Of a DNA stretch of 20,407 nt, positions 12,301 through 20,407 are shown piece by piece. The stretch lies in IMG/VR virus record IMGVR_UViG_3300017764_000154, positions 1 to 20,407 of that record, one strand, 5' to 3'. The stretch's first letter is position 1, and every line of letters starts with the position of its first letter. Position numbers and translations under genes: made by a program. Origin of the DNA: a virus. The notes beneath the pieces are model-generated. The model saw only the letters and a list, made by a program, of their open reading frames with translations. It was not told where the DNA came from and searched no databases.

Positions 12301-12406
12301 AAACGTGGATTTCAGATTTAAAAACATACGGGAAATCAAACGAAAATTGTGTTTGAGACCCGTTTCCTGATTTAATTGTTTGTACGGCAGAGCATACTGA
12401 TGACAT
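9383..12406 (-). CDS. Tail fibre with T7 gp17-type N-terminus (1007 aa)
   Basis: Residues 1-130 match the T7 gp17 N-terminal attachment domain in pattern: FSFDFPYVFKSEIHVYF, a VTDANPTTVEF strand region, VKIRRITNIDD and SAIRSDDLNSNFEQLRFA. This part docks the fibre to the tail. Residues about 265-420 (VRYVDVTNGSD, APLQSIGRALDLI, IKVAPGVYQE, ISIVGESM) have the pectate-lyase-like right-handed beta-helix pattern of phage fibres and depolymerases. Residues about 714-740 carry the common fibre motif DGRDVATDGAKLDGIATGATA. The C-terminal 180 residues include the widespread SYTLTLPNDDGTADQVLKTD motif and a beta-rich tip. No polysaccharide-cleaving residues can be assigned from sequence. It lies directly after the gp16-like gene, as in T7. 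Confidence 0.93.
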   Translation of the reverse strand: MSSVCSAVQTIKSGNGSQTQFSFDFPYVFKSEIHVYFWNVTTKEYDEILTTDATYPWQVTDANPTTVEFTGTAPPTPSDATANVKIRRITNIDDIQALFNPGSAIRSDDLNSNFEQLRFAVQESLCPDITEAEVTTYLQNYYWNNFEDTITSTDTWSSSDTKIATTAAINGQLTNIDISQIKSDDIVLTSAYASTWTNEDDKIVTAGALAARHDVEVNTSVTPPSTAHTGKQWLSTAPGNQVHKIYDGSGWRTVAVGQPFSPATTTIVRYVDVTNGSDASDVTGFLPQAPLQSIGRALDLINASSSSDGSLIKVAPGVYQETLPLRIKKNNISIVGESMRSCFVHPTVATENNDMFEVDSGTYIANLTLLGLKVPTADQGSRNNSLDNDSTYGLPSNQPFSVRFRTDVAPTILKSPYIQNCTHFSDAHFDNANFDPNTFPSTDAQTYSAVAGDQTSAPCGGGLLIDGSAVSSSSPIRSMVVDAFTQITLDGPGILVTNNGYAQLVSFFGTFAHYHAKAKNGGQINLSNCVSDFGRYGLIADGKSPSAIATATANAASSGATTITIGAITTAGSFHGTVSRPLDHMMVTIDGVDYGVVSSTANGSGWDIVLTTGLTSNITNTTVSFALRSYISTGGHTFEFVGVGTDYGDHPDNGGVPVEANQVIELNGGKVWQSSTDHVGKFKAGDVLVVNQVSETVDLKDTTVTGNITVTGTVDGRDVATDGAKLDGIATGATAYANSDVDAHLNTSTAATNEVLSWNGSDYDWVAQSGGGSSDVVDDTTPQLGGDLDVNGQDIVSVSNGDIDLDPNGTGVVVFKGNATKGSGQFKLNCENNSHGITIKGPPHSAAASYTLTLPNDDGTADQVLKTDGSGNLSWTTSSSSASRTSTTLTTASISSGQTGTGTVTLPKTSILISVEISGTAYGWFRLYNRSDSSSADSSRNRSNDPVAGSGVLLETINTGSQTINLSPQTIIANAENTPSTTFNYRFTNDGSTGTATFIFKYLSLEA

Positions 12407-12411
12407 GTTCT

Positions 12412-15400
12412 TTAATAACGATTAGTTGGGATAGGGGAAATACCTTGTTCAGCCCGTTGATCATTGATCTTTTTCACCATAATACGCTGCTCAATAGCAT
12501 TACGCATTTCAGGGTCAAGGCTTTCAAATGCACGTTGCTCAGCAGCTTTTTGTGCATCACGAAGCATCATATGGATCTGATCATATTTAGCAATAGGTAC
12601 ATCCTGAGAACCGACAAAGTTCGGTGGACGACGCATTGCTCTCAGTTCTTTGATGGTGTTTCGTGCTTCAGCTGTTTTCATAACACGACCAATCTCATCT
12701 CTAAACATACCCTGCTGACCCATGATAGCGTTTAGCTCATTACGTTCAGCAGCAGTCAAGTCAACGCCTTGACGTTTCTTAAATGCAGACGATACATCGT
12801 ATTCAACGTCATACAAGAACTTCTCTTCCTTTGTCATAGCTGGATGGATTTTCAAAGGAGAGTAAGCATTCCAGACACGTTGCAGCATACTGTATTTATT
12901 AGGGGCTTCACCACTAACAGGGCTGATAACAGTAGGAAGGCGGTTTGTTTGATCGACTAGACCGATAATCCTGTTACGGTCGGCAATCATTTCAATAATG
13001 TTGTTGTTCAGATCTTTCAGACCACCGTCAAGAATCTTACCAAACTCATTCCGCATACCGCCCAAAGGACCAAGCGAATTGATTTGTCCGGCGACAAAAC
13101 GATTAGCAGCAAACTTGTTACCGCTCATTGTTTCTACCAATGGACGGAGTGCAGACACACCGGCAGGATCTGTCAGTGCAGCAGCAAGGATAAAGCTGGC
13201 TTTTTCAAAAAGATTTTCAGTAGCAGCTTCACCAAGCATATCAAAGTTGTCAGCAATGTTTGCCACAGCTGCAACCCAGTTACTTAGACCAGGACCAAGC
13301 ATTTCATTATACTCAAACCTAGTACCATCTTCAGCAACAACCGAACGTGGTTTAAAATTGCTGTTCTTCATTCGTGCAGTGTTAAGTTGCCGATCTACGT
13401 TGCCATCACCAGTAACAGCAAAGAGACCATCACCAAACAGTTTATCCTTGAGGGTATTACCGATAACCATAGAGGTTATAAAGGTACCAATAGCCTTACG
13501 ACCCAACGTCCGATTCTTTAGATCAATAAGGGTGTTAAGTTTAGCGGTTTCATCCATCAACTCTACTTTATGACCACGAGCCCTAAGGATATTCTCCATT
13601 TGCTCAGGGTTTTCCATAAAGGTTTTGACAGACGTGTATGCCAATTCGTTAACATCTCTTTGGAAAGACTTGAGAGGCATTGGAAGGTAGTCATCAGCAA
13701 CCCGAACAATGTTCATCATCGTTGTCGGGAATGTAAGGAACGGAACCAATCCAGGCAGAGTTTGTAGCAGGTTACCTACATCTTTACTCAACCCAGTTTC
13801 AAGGTTCAGTGCAATATCTGATGTACTATATTTAACAGCCTTGTCTTTAATCAGACCGTCAGCACCAAACATGCTGTCATATTCAACATCAGCAAGTTCT
13901 TTGATTCTAGCTGGGGTAGCTGCTTCACCAAGACGTTCTAGCTCATCCATAGCACGGAAACGTGCCTGAGCATTAGCCAAGGTAGCACCAGTCCAACCAT
14001 CAAATCCAGTAAACAAGTTAGGCACAAGACGGAACACAGGGTCAGCAGCCATAGCTTGCATTTCCTCGTATTGTTTAACAAGGAACTTAAATCCGTTGTT
14101 ACCACGTGCAGCCTCTTGTTCAGCAATATAGCGATATTGGTCTAGCTTTTCCTCTTGTTTAATAACAAGGTCAAGACGAGATTGTCCTTTTACAGAGTTG
14201 GGGTTTTGAGATGCTTTCATAAACATCTGACCGGCATAAGGCAATGCTTTTTTCTGTGTATCAAAGATAGCACTGTAAGCCATCCAACCGCGCTGTAGAG
14301 ACTTCATATCCTTGTGGAGCATAGCACCACCAAAGTAGGAGATAGGCTCACCTACAAGGCCACTAAGGTTGCCATACAGAGCTTTGCCTGCAGTGGCAAT
14401 TGCAGACAACAAGCTGTTAAAGTAATTAGCACGTACAGCCTGTGCGATAATGTTAGGTTGATCTGGATTAGGATCAAAGATAGGACGGAAGTTAGCAAAG
14501 CTGTTAAGAATGTCCTCGTTCATCTTTGCAATGGTGTTAATCCTACCATCGCTTAGTTCATACAGTTCAAGGAAAGAATCCAAGATGTCAGGACGGTTTT
14601 GTTGCAACCACATCCAGTTCTCAGTAAACTTCTCACTATCAGACTGAATCTGCCGTAGAGCTACAGGGTAGCCTTCTTTAATCTCATCAGCAATCTGTTG
14701 AGGTGTTTTGAACAGGTTCTTAGCTTTTTCACCAAGAGCTGCAATACCTTTCTTTTGCTGGGTAAAGTAACGAGTAGAGCCAACCAGTTGCTGCAGGAAG
14801 TTAATTTTATCTAGGATTTGTTCTTGTGCGTTTTCAATAGCAACAGAACCACGGTTGATACGAATGCCTTCAGACAAATCAGCAATTTGACCAGCCATCG
14901 ACGTTGCAGTATATGCCTGAGCACGTGCAACATCCATACCTTGGAATTCTTTTACCAAAGTATTGATAGAGCTAAGTGCATCAGTATAACCATCCTGTGA
15001 CAGTACCTCAACACCAGCCTCATTCTTAACGATCTGAGGGTCAAGCATACGACGCATGTCGTCAATGCTAGCAGTAGGGTCAAACAGTTCTAGAACAAGT
15101 TTGTCACCAGCTTCAACTACTTCATCGGCAGACACAGTAAAGTCATCAGCAACCATACCGACTTTATCAGCTTCTTTGAGCTGTTTGGTAAGACCAATAG
15201 TAATATCCTCAACACCACCAGGTGTTTCAGCACCATACTTAAGAGCAGGACCACTGATAAAATTACCTAGACGACCATGGACAGTACCTTTGTTACCTTG
15301 GATACGTGCAGCATCAATACTAGCACCAACGATACCAAAGTCATCTACAGTACGGAGACCGGTTTCACGGAACTCGTACATGTCATGGACACCTTTAAGA

Positions 15401-16416
15401 GGAATGTTAGGGTCAGTCGTTTTACTTGCGTTGTAGTAACCCAGCTCATCCAGTGCTTCATCTTGCTTAGCTTGGTATTCAAGCAGTGCCTCTTCAGGTA
15501 CATCACTGGTAGGTTTCGGTTTGTTAGCAGCAAGGTACTTTACAGCCTGATCGCTTTCACCAACAATTTTAGGAGCGTTTTTAAATACATCCTTTACTTC
15601 ACCAACAGCAGAAACAAATTTACCAGCAAAGTTAGCAAAAGGAATCAAGAAACCCATTGCCAGGTCTTCATTGATATTCTTTTGCCGTTTAAGGTCTGGT
15701 GCTTCCCCAGCAAGAGTAGCCCAACTATCAGGGATGAAATCCCAAGTCTCAGGCCAGTTCTTTTTAAGTGAACCTAGCAGATTGTCCTCTTCATATTCAG
15801 AAGCGACAGCACCCACAGCAACAGAAGCACCAGCTTCAATACCACGGGAACCGACAAACTTCATGAAAGCTGTGTTGCCAAGTTGGTTGATCTTAGCACC
15901 AGCTCCAAGTTTACTAACGGCTTGAGATTGCAATGCAGCTGCTCCACGCATACCAAGACCTTGCAAACCCATGGTGGGGATAGCAACAGACGATACACTC
16001 CGAACAGTTTGTGCAATTTTGTTTTCGTATTTAGTTGCCTTAGGAATGTCTGGGATAAAATCAGGCAGAACAGCATTAACAAAATCAGTTGCTGTATCAA
16101 TGACACCAGTAACGGCTGCCATATCAAGTTCAGCACCTTCTTTTCTAATCTGCTCTAGATCGATGTTACCTTCTGCATCCCTGTATGGGCTTTGACTGCC
16201 TTCCGTAGAAGGCTGAGGGGTTGACTCAACTGGTGCGGTTTGTCCTGCCGTAGCAGGTTGTGCGGCTTGTAGATCAAGCGTCTGTTCCTTCTCTTGAGAA
16301 GCCGTCTCTCTAGTTTCAATATGCTCAAGCATATCGTTAGAAAGACGGGTTTCACGCTCTTTCTCATCCAGCACAAAATCCTCACCTAGGTTGGAGTATT
16401 CTGAGGGATCGTTCAT
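12412..16416 (-). CDS. Internal virion protein, T7 gp16-like by position (1334 aa)
   Basis: This is the largest gene. T7 gp16 (1318 aa) is the core protein that forms part of the channel carrying DNA across the cell envelope, and length and order match. The first 90 residues are acidic, Gln/Pro-rich and low-complexity (ASQEKEQTLDLQAAQPATAG). Gly/Ala-rich amphipathic segments follow near 145-210, then long helical stretches with charged patterns through the rest. I see no transglycosylase signature here, unlike T7 gp16, where it is N-terminal; in this phage it lies in the preceding protein. The gene starts 7 nt after the previous stop, with an AT-rich spacer and no Shine-Dalgarno. Confidence 0.85.
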   Translation of the reverse strand: MNDPSEYSNLGEDFVLDEKERETRLSNDMLEHIETRETASQEKEQTLDLQAAQPATAGQTAPVESTPQPSTEGSQSPYRDAEGNIDLEQIRKEGAELDMAAVTGVIDTATDFVNAVLPDFIPDIPKATKYENKIAQTVRSVSSVAIPTMGLQGLGMRGAAALQSQAVSKLGAGAKINQLGNTAFMKFVGSRGIEAGASVAVGAVASEYEEDNLLGSLKKNWPETWDFIPDSWATLAGEAPDLKRQKNINEDLAMGFLIPFANFAGKFVSAVGEVKDVFKNAPKIVGESDQAVKYLAANKPKPTSDVPEEALLEYQAKQDEALDELGYYNASKTTDPNIPLKGVHDMYEFRETGLRTVDDFGIVGASIDAARIQGNKGTVHGRLGNFISGPALKYGAETPGGVEDITIGLTKQLKEADKVGMVADDFTVSADEVVEAGDKLVLELFDPTASIDDMRRMLDPQIVKNEAGVEVLSQDGYTDALSSINTLVKEFQGMDVARAQAYTATSMAGQIADLSEGIRINRGSVAIENAQEQILDKINFLQQLVGSTRYFTQQKKGIAALGEKAKNLFKTPQQIADEIKEGYPVALRQIQSDSEKFTENWMWLQQNRPDILDSFLELYELSDGRINTIAKMNEDILNSFANFRPIFDPNPDQPNIIAQAVRANYFNSLLSAIATAGKALYGNLSGLVGEPISYFGGAMLHKDMKSLQRGWMAYSAIFDTQKKALPYAGQMFMKASQNPNSVKGQSRLDLVIKQEEKLDQYRYIAEQEAARGNNGFKFLVKQYEEMQAMAADPVFRLVPNLFTGFDGWTGATLANAQARFRAMDELERLGEAATPARIKELADVEYDSMFGADGLIKDKAVKYSTSDIALNLETGLSKDVGNLLQTLPGLVPFLTFPTTMMNIVRVADDYLPMPLKSFQRDVNELAYTSVKTFMENPEQMENILRARGHKVELMDETAKLNTLIDLKNRTLGRKAIGTFITSMVIGNTLKDKLFGDGLFAVTGDGNVDRQLNTARMKNSNFKPRSVVAEDGTRFEYNEMLGPGLSNWVAAVANIADNFDMLGEAATENLFEKASFILAAALTDPAGVSALRPLVETMSGNKFAANRFVAGQINSLGPLGGMRNEFGKILDGGLKDLNNNIIEMIADRNRIIGLVDQTNRLPTVISPVSGEAPNKYSMLQRVWNAYSPLKIHPAMTKEEKFLYDVEYDVSSAFKKRQGVDLTAAERNELNAIMGQQGMFRDEIGRVMKTAEARNTIKELRAMRRPPNFVGSQDVPIAKYDQIHMMLRDAQKAAEQRAFESLDPEMRNAIEQRIMVKKINDQRAEQGISPIPTNRY

Positions 16417-16423
16417 TTGTTAA

Positions 16424-19006
16424 TTAAAAACCAAATCGTTGAATTGCTACTGGTCTATGTTCGTCATACATTCTCTTAGCACCACTACGTGCGGTAGTGC
16501 CATTAGCATCTGCAGCGTCTCGGTTAGCTTTAGGGTTGCCAGCCAATACTGTAGTGTACAAATCTTCTAAGGTAGCACCTTTTGTGCTCATACCTGCTCT
16601 AGCAAATCTATCTTTAAAGTACCTGACTACAGGTCCGAGCAGTTGCTCTTCAAACGACATGCCAGGTACTACACCATAGGCTTTACGTTCAGGTCCACCA
16701 AATTGGATAAGTCCTCGGTAGTTATCACCTTCTCCACCTACCTGACCTGGGTCGTATGTACCACCGGTTTCAAAACCAATAATAGTAGCTAGGTCGATAG
16801 GATCAACACCAAGTTCAGCAGCAGCGGTTTGTAGTGCATCACGTTGGTTAGTAAAGTTATTGCCACTCATAGAAGCACGTACAGGTAAACGACCAGTTTG
16901 AGGGGACAGCGCACGGTTAACCTGTTGGCTAACACCATTCTCAATACCAGACTTAAATGTTCTACGTACTGCTGGGTTTAGACCATCGTACATGTCAACA
17001 ATAGGGCTTGGTGTAAGAAGAGGTATTTGCTTACCACTGGTTCTGTTGTTTGCTGCAGCCTGTGCGTTATACACTTCACTAGGTTTCAAGCCGTACATAT
17101 CAGCAACTTGCTCGATACCATCAGGATAGACAAACGGTAGACCTTGCTCAGCCCTAGCTGAAACCTCTTGCTGTTCTTTTTCGTTCATCAAAAGATACGG
17201 TGTGTCAACCACTTGACCGGCGGTTTTACCGCTAGCCTGTTTAGAAATGTACACTGACATCTCTTGACGAGTCTTATCAATCTTACCGATGCTTAGGTAC
17301 TCCCTACCAGTACCGGTTTCCTTGTAGGAAAAGGGATTAGTACGATCCCCATTGCTAGCAGTACGAAGTAGTGTTTCAAGGTTTTTACGGGTGAGGTTTG
17401 CATCTTGAGTTTGTTTAAGGTCTTGTTTAATAAAGTTTGTGATAGCTACTTTATTTAGCTCAACTTGTGTGTTAGTAGCACCAGGTAATACAGAAGAAAA
17501 GTCTGCCAAACCTTTGGCATAATCTTCAATACCTTCTAACAGAGGTGCATAACCAGGACCGTATTGACGTTCTTGCTGAGCTGCAAGCAGTTCTTTGCCA
17601 CGTCTCTGTAGATTAGTATCTTCCAGGCTGTTAATAAAAGTACCGTCTAGCATATCCTTACCAGCAAGACGATTAAGCAACTGACTGTTCAGCTCTTTGT
17701 TTCTTTTCTTACCAGCGGTGTACAACTGCTTAACACTGGCAGGCATAGCAATGCCTCTTTCATTAGCGTAATCAAGCAGATAAGAATAGGTTAATTCAGG
17801 ATCTTTGTCAAAATCAGCACGGATGTTGTCAAGGTTGTTATCAACCAATTCTTGAAACTCATCTACCTTAAGACGCTCTTCTATCCTGTTCCGTTTATCA
17901 ATAGCTTTTTTTCTTTCTTGGGCACCAGCTGTAACACGGTTGGGAAATTCTTCACCAAAGGTTTTACCGTTACCCTTTAGATCCATTGACAGCAAAACTT
18001 TTTCATTGCTATCAGCTTTGGAATACTCTTCCTGATATCTATCTAAAGCCCATGTATGACCAAAATTAGCAACGGAATGATTAAAAGCACTGATGATGTT
18101 TTCAGGATCACCGCCGCTGTACAAGGTGTCAATCTGAGCCTCAGCCTCAGCCTCAAACCGTTTTTTCTGTTCGGTTCTAGCTCTGTTTACAAACGATGTG
18201 TTACTTTCGTCAATAGCTTTAAAAGCTTCTGACAAATACACAGGGTTAGGGTTACCTAATGTAATCAATACATCTTTTTTAAGACGTTGATGAAGCTGCC
18301 TAGTAAGGTTAGCGTCACCACCAGCTTCTACACCAGAAAATAATTTACCATCATCACCGACAAAAATTTTGTCAGTAGACATCATGTAGTCATCACGCAG
18401 TGTATCGTAAAGCAATTTAGCGCGACGGTTGTCATACACTTGTGCTGCCTTACCAACAATAGCAGGGTTACTTACGTGACTCTTAATTGTATCAACAGGA
18501 TCTTCACCTGTTAAAAGTGCGTTGATACGTATTTCGGTATTAAGTTTAATACCACCGTCAGTCTGAGCCCTTCTGGCTTTTGCTGCTTCTAGTTCTTGCT
18601 CAATACTAATAGGCTCTGCCAATGCATCAGCGACGTTACGTTTAGTTTGTCGGTTAGCCTCTTGAGTAATAGCTTTAGAAAGGGTACCACTAAACTCCAT
18701 AAGACCGGTGAACATCTCACCGACCCCCTCAGTTTTAGTAGGTTCGAGTATTGCCTTACCACGCTGCTCTTCATTGTAAAGAGCGATCTTATGGTTTTCA
18801 CGCTCAATCCTTTCAGTGTAAGCAGCGTCTTCTTTCATCGCCTGGAGTTCTTTATCACGCCGTTCGTTTTCAGAACGACGACGTTTCTCCATGCCTTGGA
18901 TAAGCCGGTTGCTGTCTTCACGCATCCGGTCAATACCCGCTGTACTTAATTGTTGTGGACTAAATCCCCTGCTGCGTGCAGCGGGTTGATATTGGATACG
19001 TGCCAT
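16424..19006 (-). CDS. Internal virion protein with C-terminal transglycosylase-like domain (860 aa)
   Basis: By order this is the T7 gp15 counterpart, a core protein ejected into the cell envelope with DNA. The N-terminus (MARIQYQPAARSRGFSPQQLSTAG) resembles internal core proteins of cyanopodoviruses as I recall them. Residues 20-110 are a highly charged coiled coil (GMEKRRRSENERRDKELQ). Most of the middle is helical. Residues 720-860 look like a lytic-transglycosylase (SLT) fold: helix TAAAELGVDPIDLATIIGFE with likely catalytic E746, then TGG and GLIQFGG at about 765-772. This would open peptidoglycan during DNA entry. T7 gp15 is 747 aa and lacks this domain, so the extra length fits an added enzyme module. 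Confidence 0.9.
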   Translation of the reverse strand: MARIQYQPAARSRGFSPQQLSTAGIDRMREDSNRLIQGMEKRRRSENERRDKELQAMKEDAAYTERIERENHKIALYNEEQRGKAILEPTKTEGVGEMFTGLMEFSGTLSKAITQEANRQTKRNVADALAEPISIEQELEAAKARRAQTDGGIKLNTEIRINALLTGEDPVDTIKSHVSNPAIVGKAAQVYDNRRAKLLYDTLRDDYMMSTDKIFVGDDGKLFSGVEAGGDANLTRQLHQRLKKDVLITLGNPNPVYLSEAFKAIDESNTSFVNRARTEQKKRFEAEAEAQIDTLYSGGDPENIISAFNHSVANFGHTWALDRYQEEYSKADSNEKVLLSMDLKGNGKTFGEEFPNRVTAGAQERKKAIDKRNRIEERLKVDEFQELVDNNLDNIRADFDKDPELTYSYLLDYANERGIAMPASVKQLYTAGKKRNKELNSQLLNRLAGKDMLDGTFINSLEDTNLQRRGKELLAAQQERQYGPGYAPLLEGIEDYAKGLADFSSVLPGATNTQVELNKVAITNFIKQDLKQTQDANLTRKNLETLLRTASNGDRTNPFSYKETGTGREYLSIGKIDKTRQEMSVYISKQASGKTAGQVVDTPYLLMNEKEQQEVSARAEQGLPFVYPDGIEQVADMYGLKPSEVYNAQAAANNRTSGKQIPLLTPSPIVDMYDGLNPAVRRTFKSGIENGVSQQVNRALSPQTGRLPVRASMSGNNFTNQRDALQTAAAELGVDPIDLATIIGFETGGTYDPGQVGGEGDNYRGLIQFGGPERKAYGVVPGMSFEEQLLGPVVRYFKDRFARAGMSTKGATLEDLYTTVLAGNPKANRDAADANGTTARSGAKRMYDEHRPVAIQRFGF

Positions 19007-19013
19007 AAATTAT

Positions 19014-20366
19014 TTAAGGAAATTTAAATGGTGTGCCACCTACAAAATTAGCTGGACTGTTACCTAAATAGTTAATTGGGTTAGTTAACTTTGTTGCAGC
19101 TGAAGCTGCCACATTAGTAGTAGCAGAAGCTGCAGCTTGTGTTCCAGTGCCAAAGGCATTACCCATCATACTACCAAGACCACCAGCTTGACCAACAGCA
19201 TTGATTGCACCAACGCCAGTAGCAACTGTGCTAACAACAGAAGCAACAGTTTTGATACCTGCAGACCACAAGTTTTCTTGCTGGGCTGATGGGACAAACC
19301 CAGGAATCATTTCCATACGGTCAACAAAGATACGCTCAGGTGGTAGTTCCGGTTCAGGGTCATAAGACAAACGTTGTGGTTTAATCATCATAGCTGCCCG
19401 TGTGTTAGCATCAGAAACACTTCTTTCCAACTCAATCTGTTGAACGTTACGCTCAGCTTGAGTCATCAAACTTTGCATGTTTGCATTAAGGACTTCGATA
19501 TTACCTTGAGCAGCGCTTTCAGCATCTGCAATAGCATTTTCAATTCTTTTTAGATTGAGACCAACGCCCATTTTAGAAAGAGATGCGTCAGCATTAAGCT
19601 CAGCCATCTGGATTGCAGCTGTTACTTTCCTGCCAGACAGCTCTGTATCCAACGCCATAAGTGAGCGGTGAAGTGATGCCATGTTAGCTTGCTGGGCTTT
19701 AGCTGTAGACTTACCAGCTTGACCAAGTTGAGCAGTACCTTGAGCAACTAGACTATCAACCATAGCAGATTCCTTCTGCAAACCAGTCTGTTCACGTTGC
19801 TGCTTCAATTCATTTTCGATGCTCATAGCACCAAATTGTTGCCGGCTATTGATACCAGCAAGTTGGATGTTTTGTTCAGCTCGGTTGATACCTTGTTCAG
19901 CATAAGCCTGCCGCAAGGCAGACATCGATTCTTGATGCTGAAAATTTTGCTGAATAAAAGCTTCGTTAATAGCAGCCCGTTCACCTTCGATAGCAATATC
20001 CCTAGCCTGCTCATTAAGTCGAAGCTGTTGCTGACCTATCGCTTGGCTTTTGTAATACTGATTAAGCTGTGCAGTATATTGATAGTCTTGGATCTCTTTA
20101 CCACGTTCCCAATTACGTACATTGGTTTCGTGCGTAAAGTCACGCATCGCTTGATAATTAGCTTTATCAGCTTCATCAAGTTTTTTGTTATGCTGGTTGT
20201 GGGTCTTAGCTATCTTTTTTTGCTGCTTTTTGGCGTTCTTTTCGTTTTTCTTTGCCTTTTTATTTCGGCTATAAGCACCGGTAGTAATCAGGTCTTTGAA
20301 AAACTGCATCTCCAGACCAGAGACAGCAAGCTGTTGATCCAGTAAATTCTCTTTTGGATTAAACAT
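19014..20366 (-). CDS. Internal virion protein, T7 gp14-like by position (450 aa)
   Basis: T7 gp14 is the ejected protein thought to form the outer-membrane part of the DNA-entry channel. Here residues 30-60 are strongly basic (NKKAKKNEKNAKKQQKK). Residues 60-320 are long Gln/Ala-rich helices that should form coiled coils. The C-terminal 90 residues are Ala/Gly/Val-rich (IKTVASVVSTVATGVGAINAVGQAGG), suited to membrane insertion. It is longer than T7 gp14 (196 aa), as is usual for cyanophage versions. The start is ATG 20366 rather than the TTG one codon upstream, because a strong AGGAGGG (20371-20377) stands 4 nt before it. Assignment rests on order and composition. Confidence 0.85.
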   Translation of the reverse strand: MFNPKENLLDQQLAVSGLEMQFFKDLITTGAYSRNKKAKKNEKNAKKQQKKIAKTHNQHNKKLDEADKANYQAMRDFTHETNVRNWERGKEIQDYQYTAQLNQYYKSQAIGQQQLRLNEQARDIAIEGERAAINEAFIQQNFQHQESMSALRQAYAEQGINRAEQNIQLAGINSRQQFGAMSIENELKQQREQTGLQKESAMVDSLVAQGTAQLGQAGKSTAKAQQANMASLHRSLMALDTELSGRKVTAAIQMAELNADASLSKMGVGLNLKRIENAIADAESAAQGNIEVLNANMQSLMTQAERNVQQIELERSVSDANTRAAMMIKPQRLSYDPEPELPPERIFVDRMEMIPGFVPSAQQENLWSAGIKTVASVVSTVATGVGAINAVGQAGGLGSMMGNAFGTGTQAAASATTNVAASAATKLTNPINYLGNSPANFVGGTPFKFP

Positions 20367-20370
20367 CAAG

Positions 20371-20377
20371 CCCTCCT
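20371..20377 (-). promoter_or_regulatory. Strong ribosome binding site of the gp14-like gene
   Basis: AGGAGGG on the minus strand, with CTTG between it and the ATG at 20366. Most later genes in the block lack such a site, so this could set a high entry rate for ribosomes at the head of the internal-protein segment. Confidence 0.75.
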
Positions 20378-20407
20378 ATAGAATCGTGGGGAATAAATAA
20401 ATTACCA

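Noticed and set aside
19797-20345. Plus-strand frame of 182 codons with hydrophobic stretches opposite the gp14-like gene
   Set aside because: The Leu/Phe/Ile-rich translation is what the antisense of Lys/Gln/Glu-rich coiled coil gives. It has no plausible initiation context, and no other gene uses the plus strand.
20366-20395. T7-promoter-like core (ACGATTCTATAGGAGG on the minus strand) before the gp14-like gene
   Set aside because: It resembles the T7 class III core only with a 2-nt deletion and a mismatch, it overlaps the ribosome site, and I found no second copy in other gaps of the window. It cannot be called without a repeated motif.

Overview
The window looks like the right half of a T7-like podovirus (Autographiviridae-type) genome, most likely a cyanophage. 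All genes I accept lie on the minus strand, so functional order runs from high to low coordinates. Three giant virion genes in the order T7 gp14-gp15-gp16 are followed by a tail fibre with a T7 gp17-type N-terminus, then a run of small genes and a T7 gp18/gp19-type terminase pair. The cyanophage assignment is inference. It rests on the T7-like layout, a flavin-dependent thymidylate synthase (ThyX), and several small proteins that I recognise from memory as families recurring in marine cyanophages: the proline-rich 'DPPVLPS' protein, the 'LIRPILF' protein, the paired secreted proteins ending 'TTTSLSVFSQ' and containing 'NVTNQAV', and the early 'MRLIEQQM' protein. No database search was possible.

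Layout from right to left. (1) 20366-12412: three internal virion proteins forming the ejection apparatus, the second with a C-terminal lytic-transglycosylase-like domain. (2) 12406-8438: the tail fibre and a second Ser/Thr/Gly-rich surface-type protein. (3) 8434-6086: a dense cassette of small, often membrane or secreted proteins, including a holin candidate and two secreted-protein frames that overlap by 193 nt. (4) 6093-2340: packaging module with a TerS candidate, a small basic protein, an HNH nuclease, a 412-aa protein of unknown function and TerL. (5) 2172-1380: thyX and a small overlapping ORF, separated from terL by a strong two-tier hairpin. (6) 1379-1052: about 330 bp without a gene, holding three short palindromes, a GC-rich long-range hairpin, direct repeats and an AT-rich stretch. 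(7) 1051-72: four tiny genes of early type, with three sigma70-type extended -10 promoters. Positions 1-71 hold no gene I can support.

Regions 1-5 read as one late transcription unit: most junctions overlap (ATGA or TAATG) or are separated by fewer than 15 nt. Regions 6-7 look like the start of a different transcription programme that uses host RNA polymerase. In T7-like genomes the terminase end and the early-promoter end are the two physical ends of the virion DNA. Finding them head to tail here suggests the assembly crosses the genome terminus, or is circularly permuted, with the terminus near 1.1-1.4 kb or in the terL-thyX gap. Portal, scaffold, capsid and tail-tube genes should lie to the right of the window, and RNA polymerase and replication genes to the left. 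No endolysin, spanin pair with a lipobox, integrase, tRNA, CRISPR or insertion sequence was seen.
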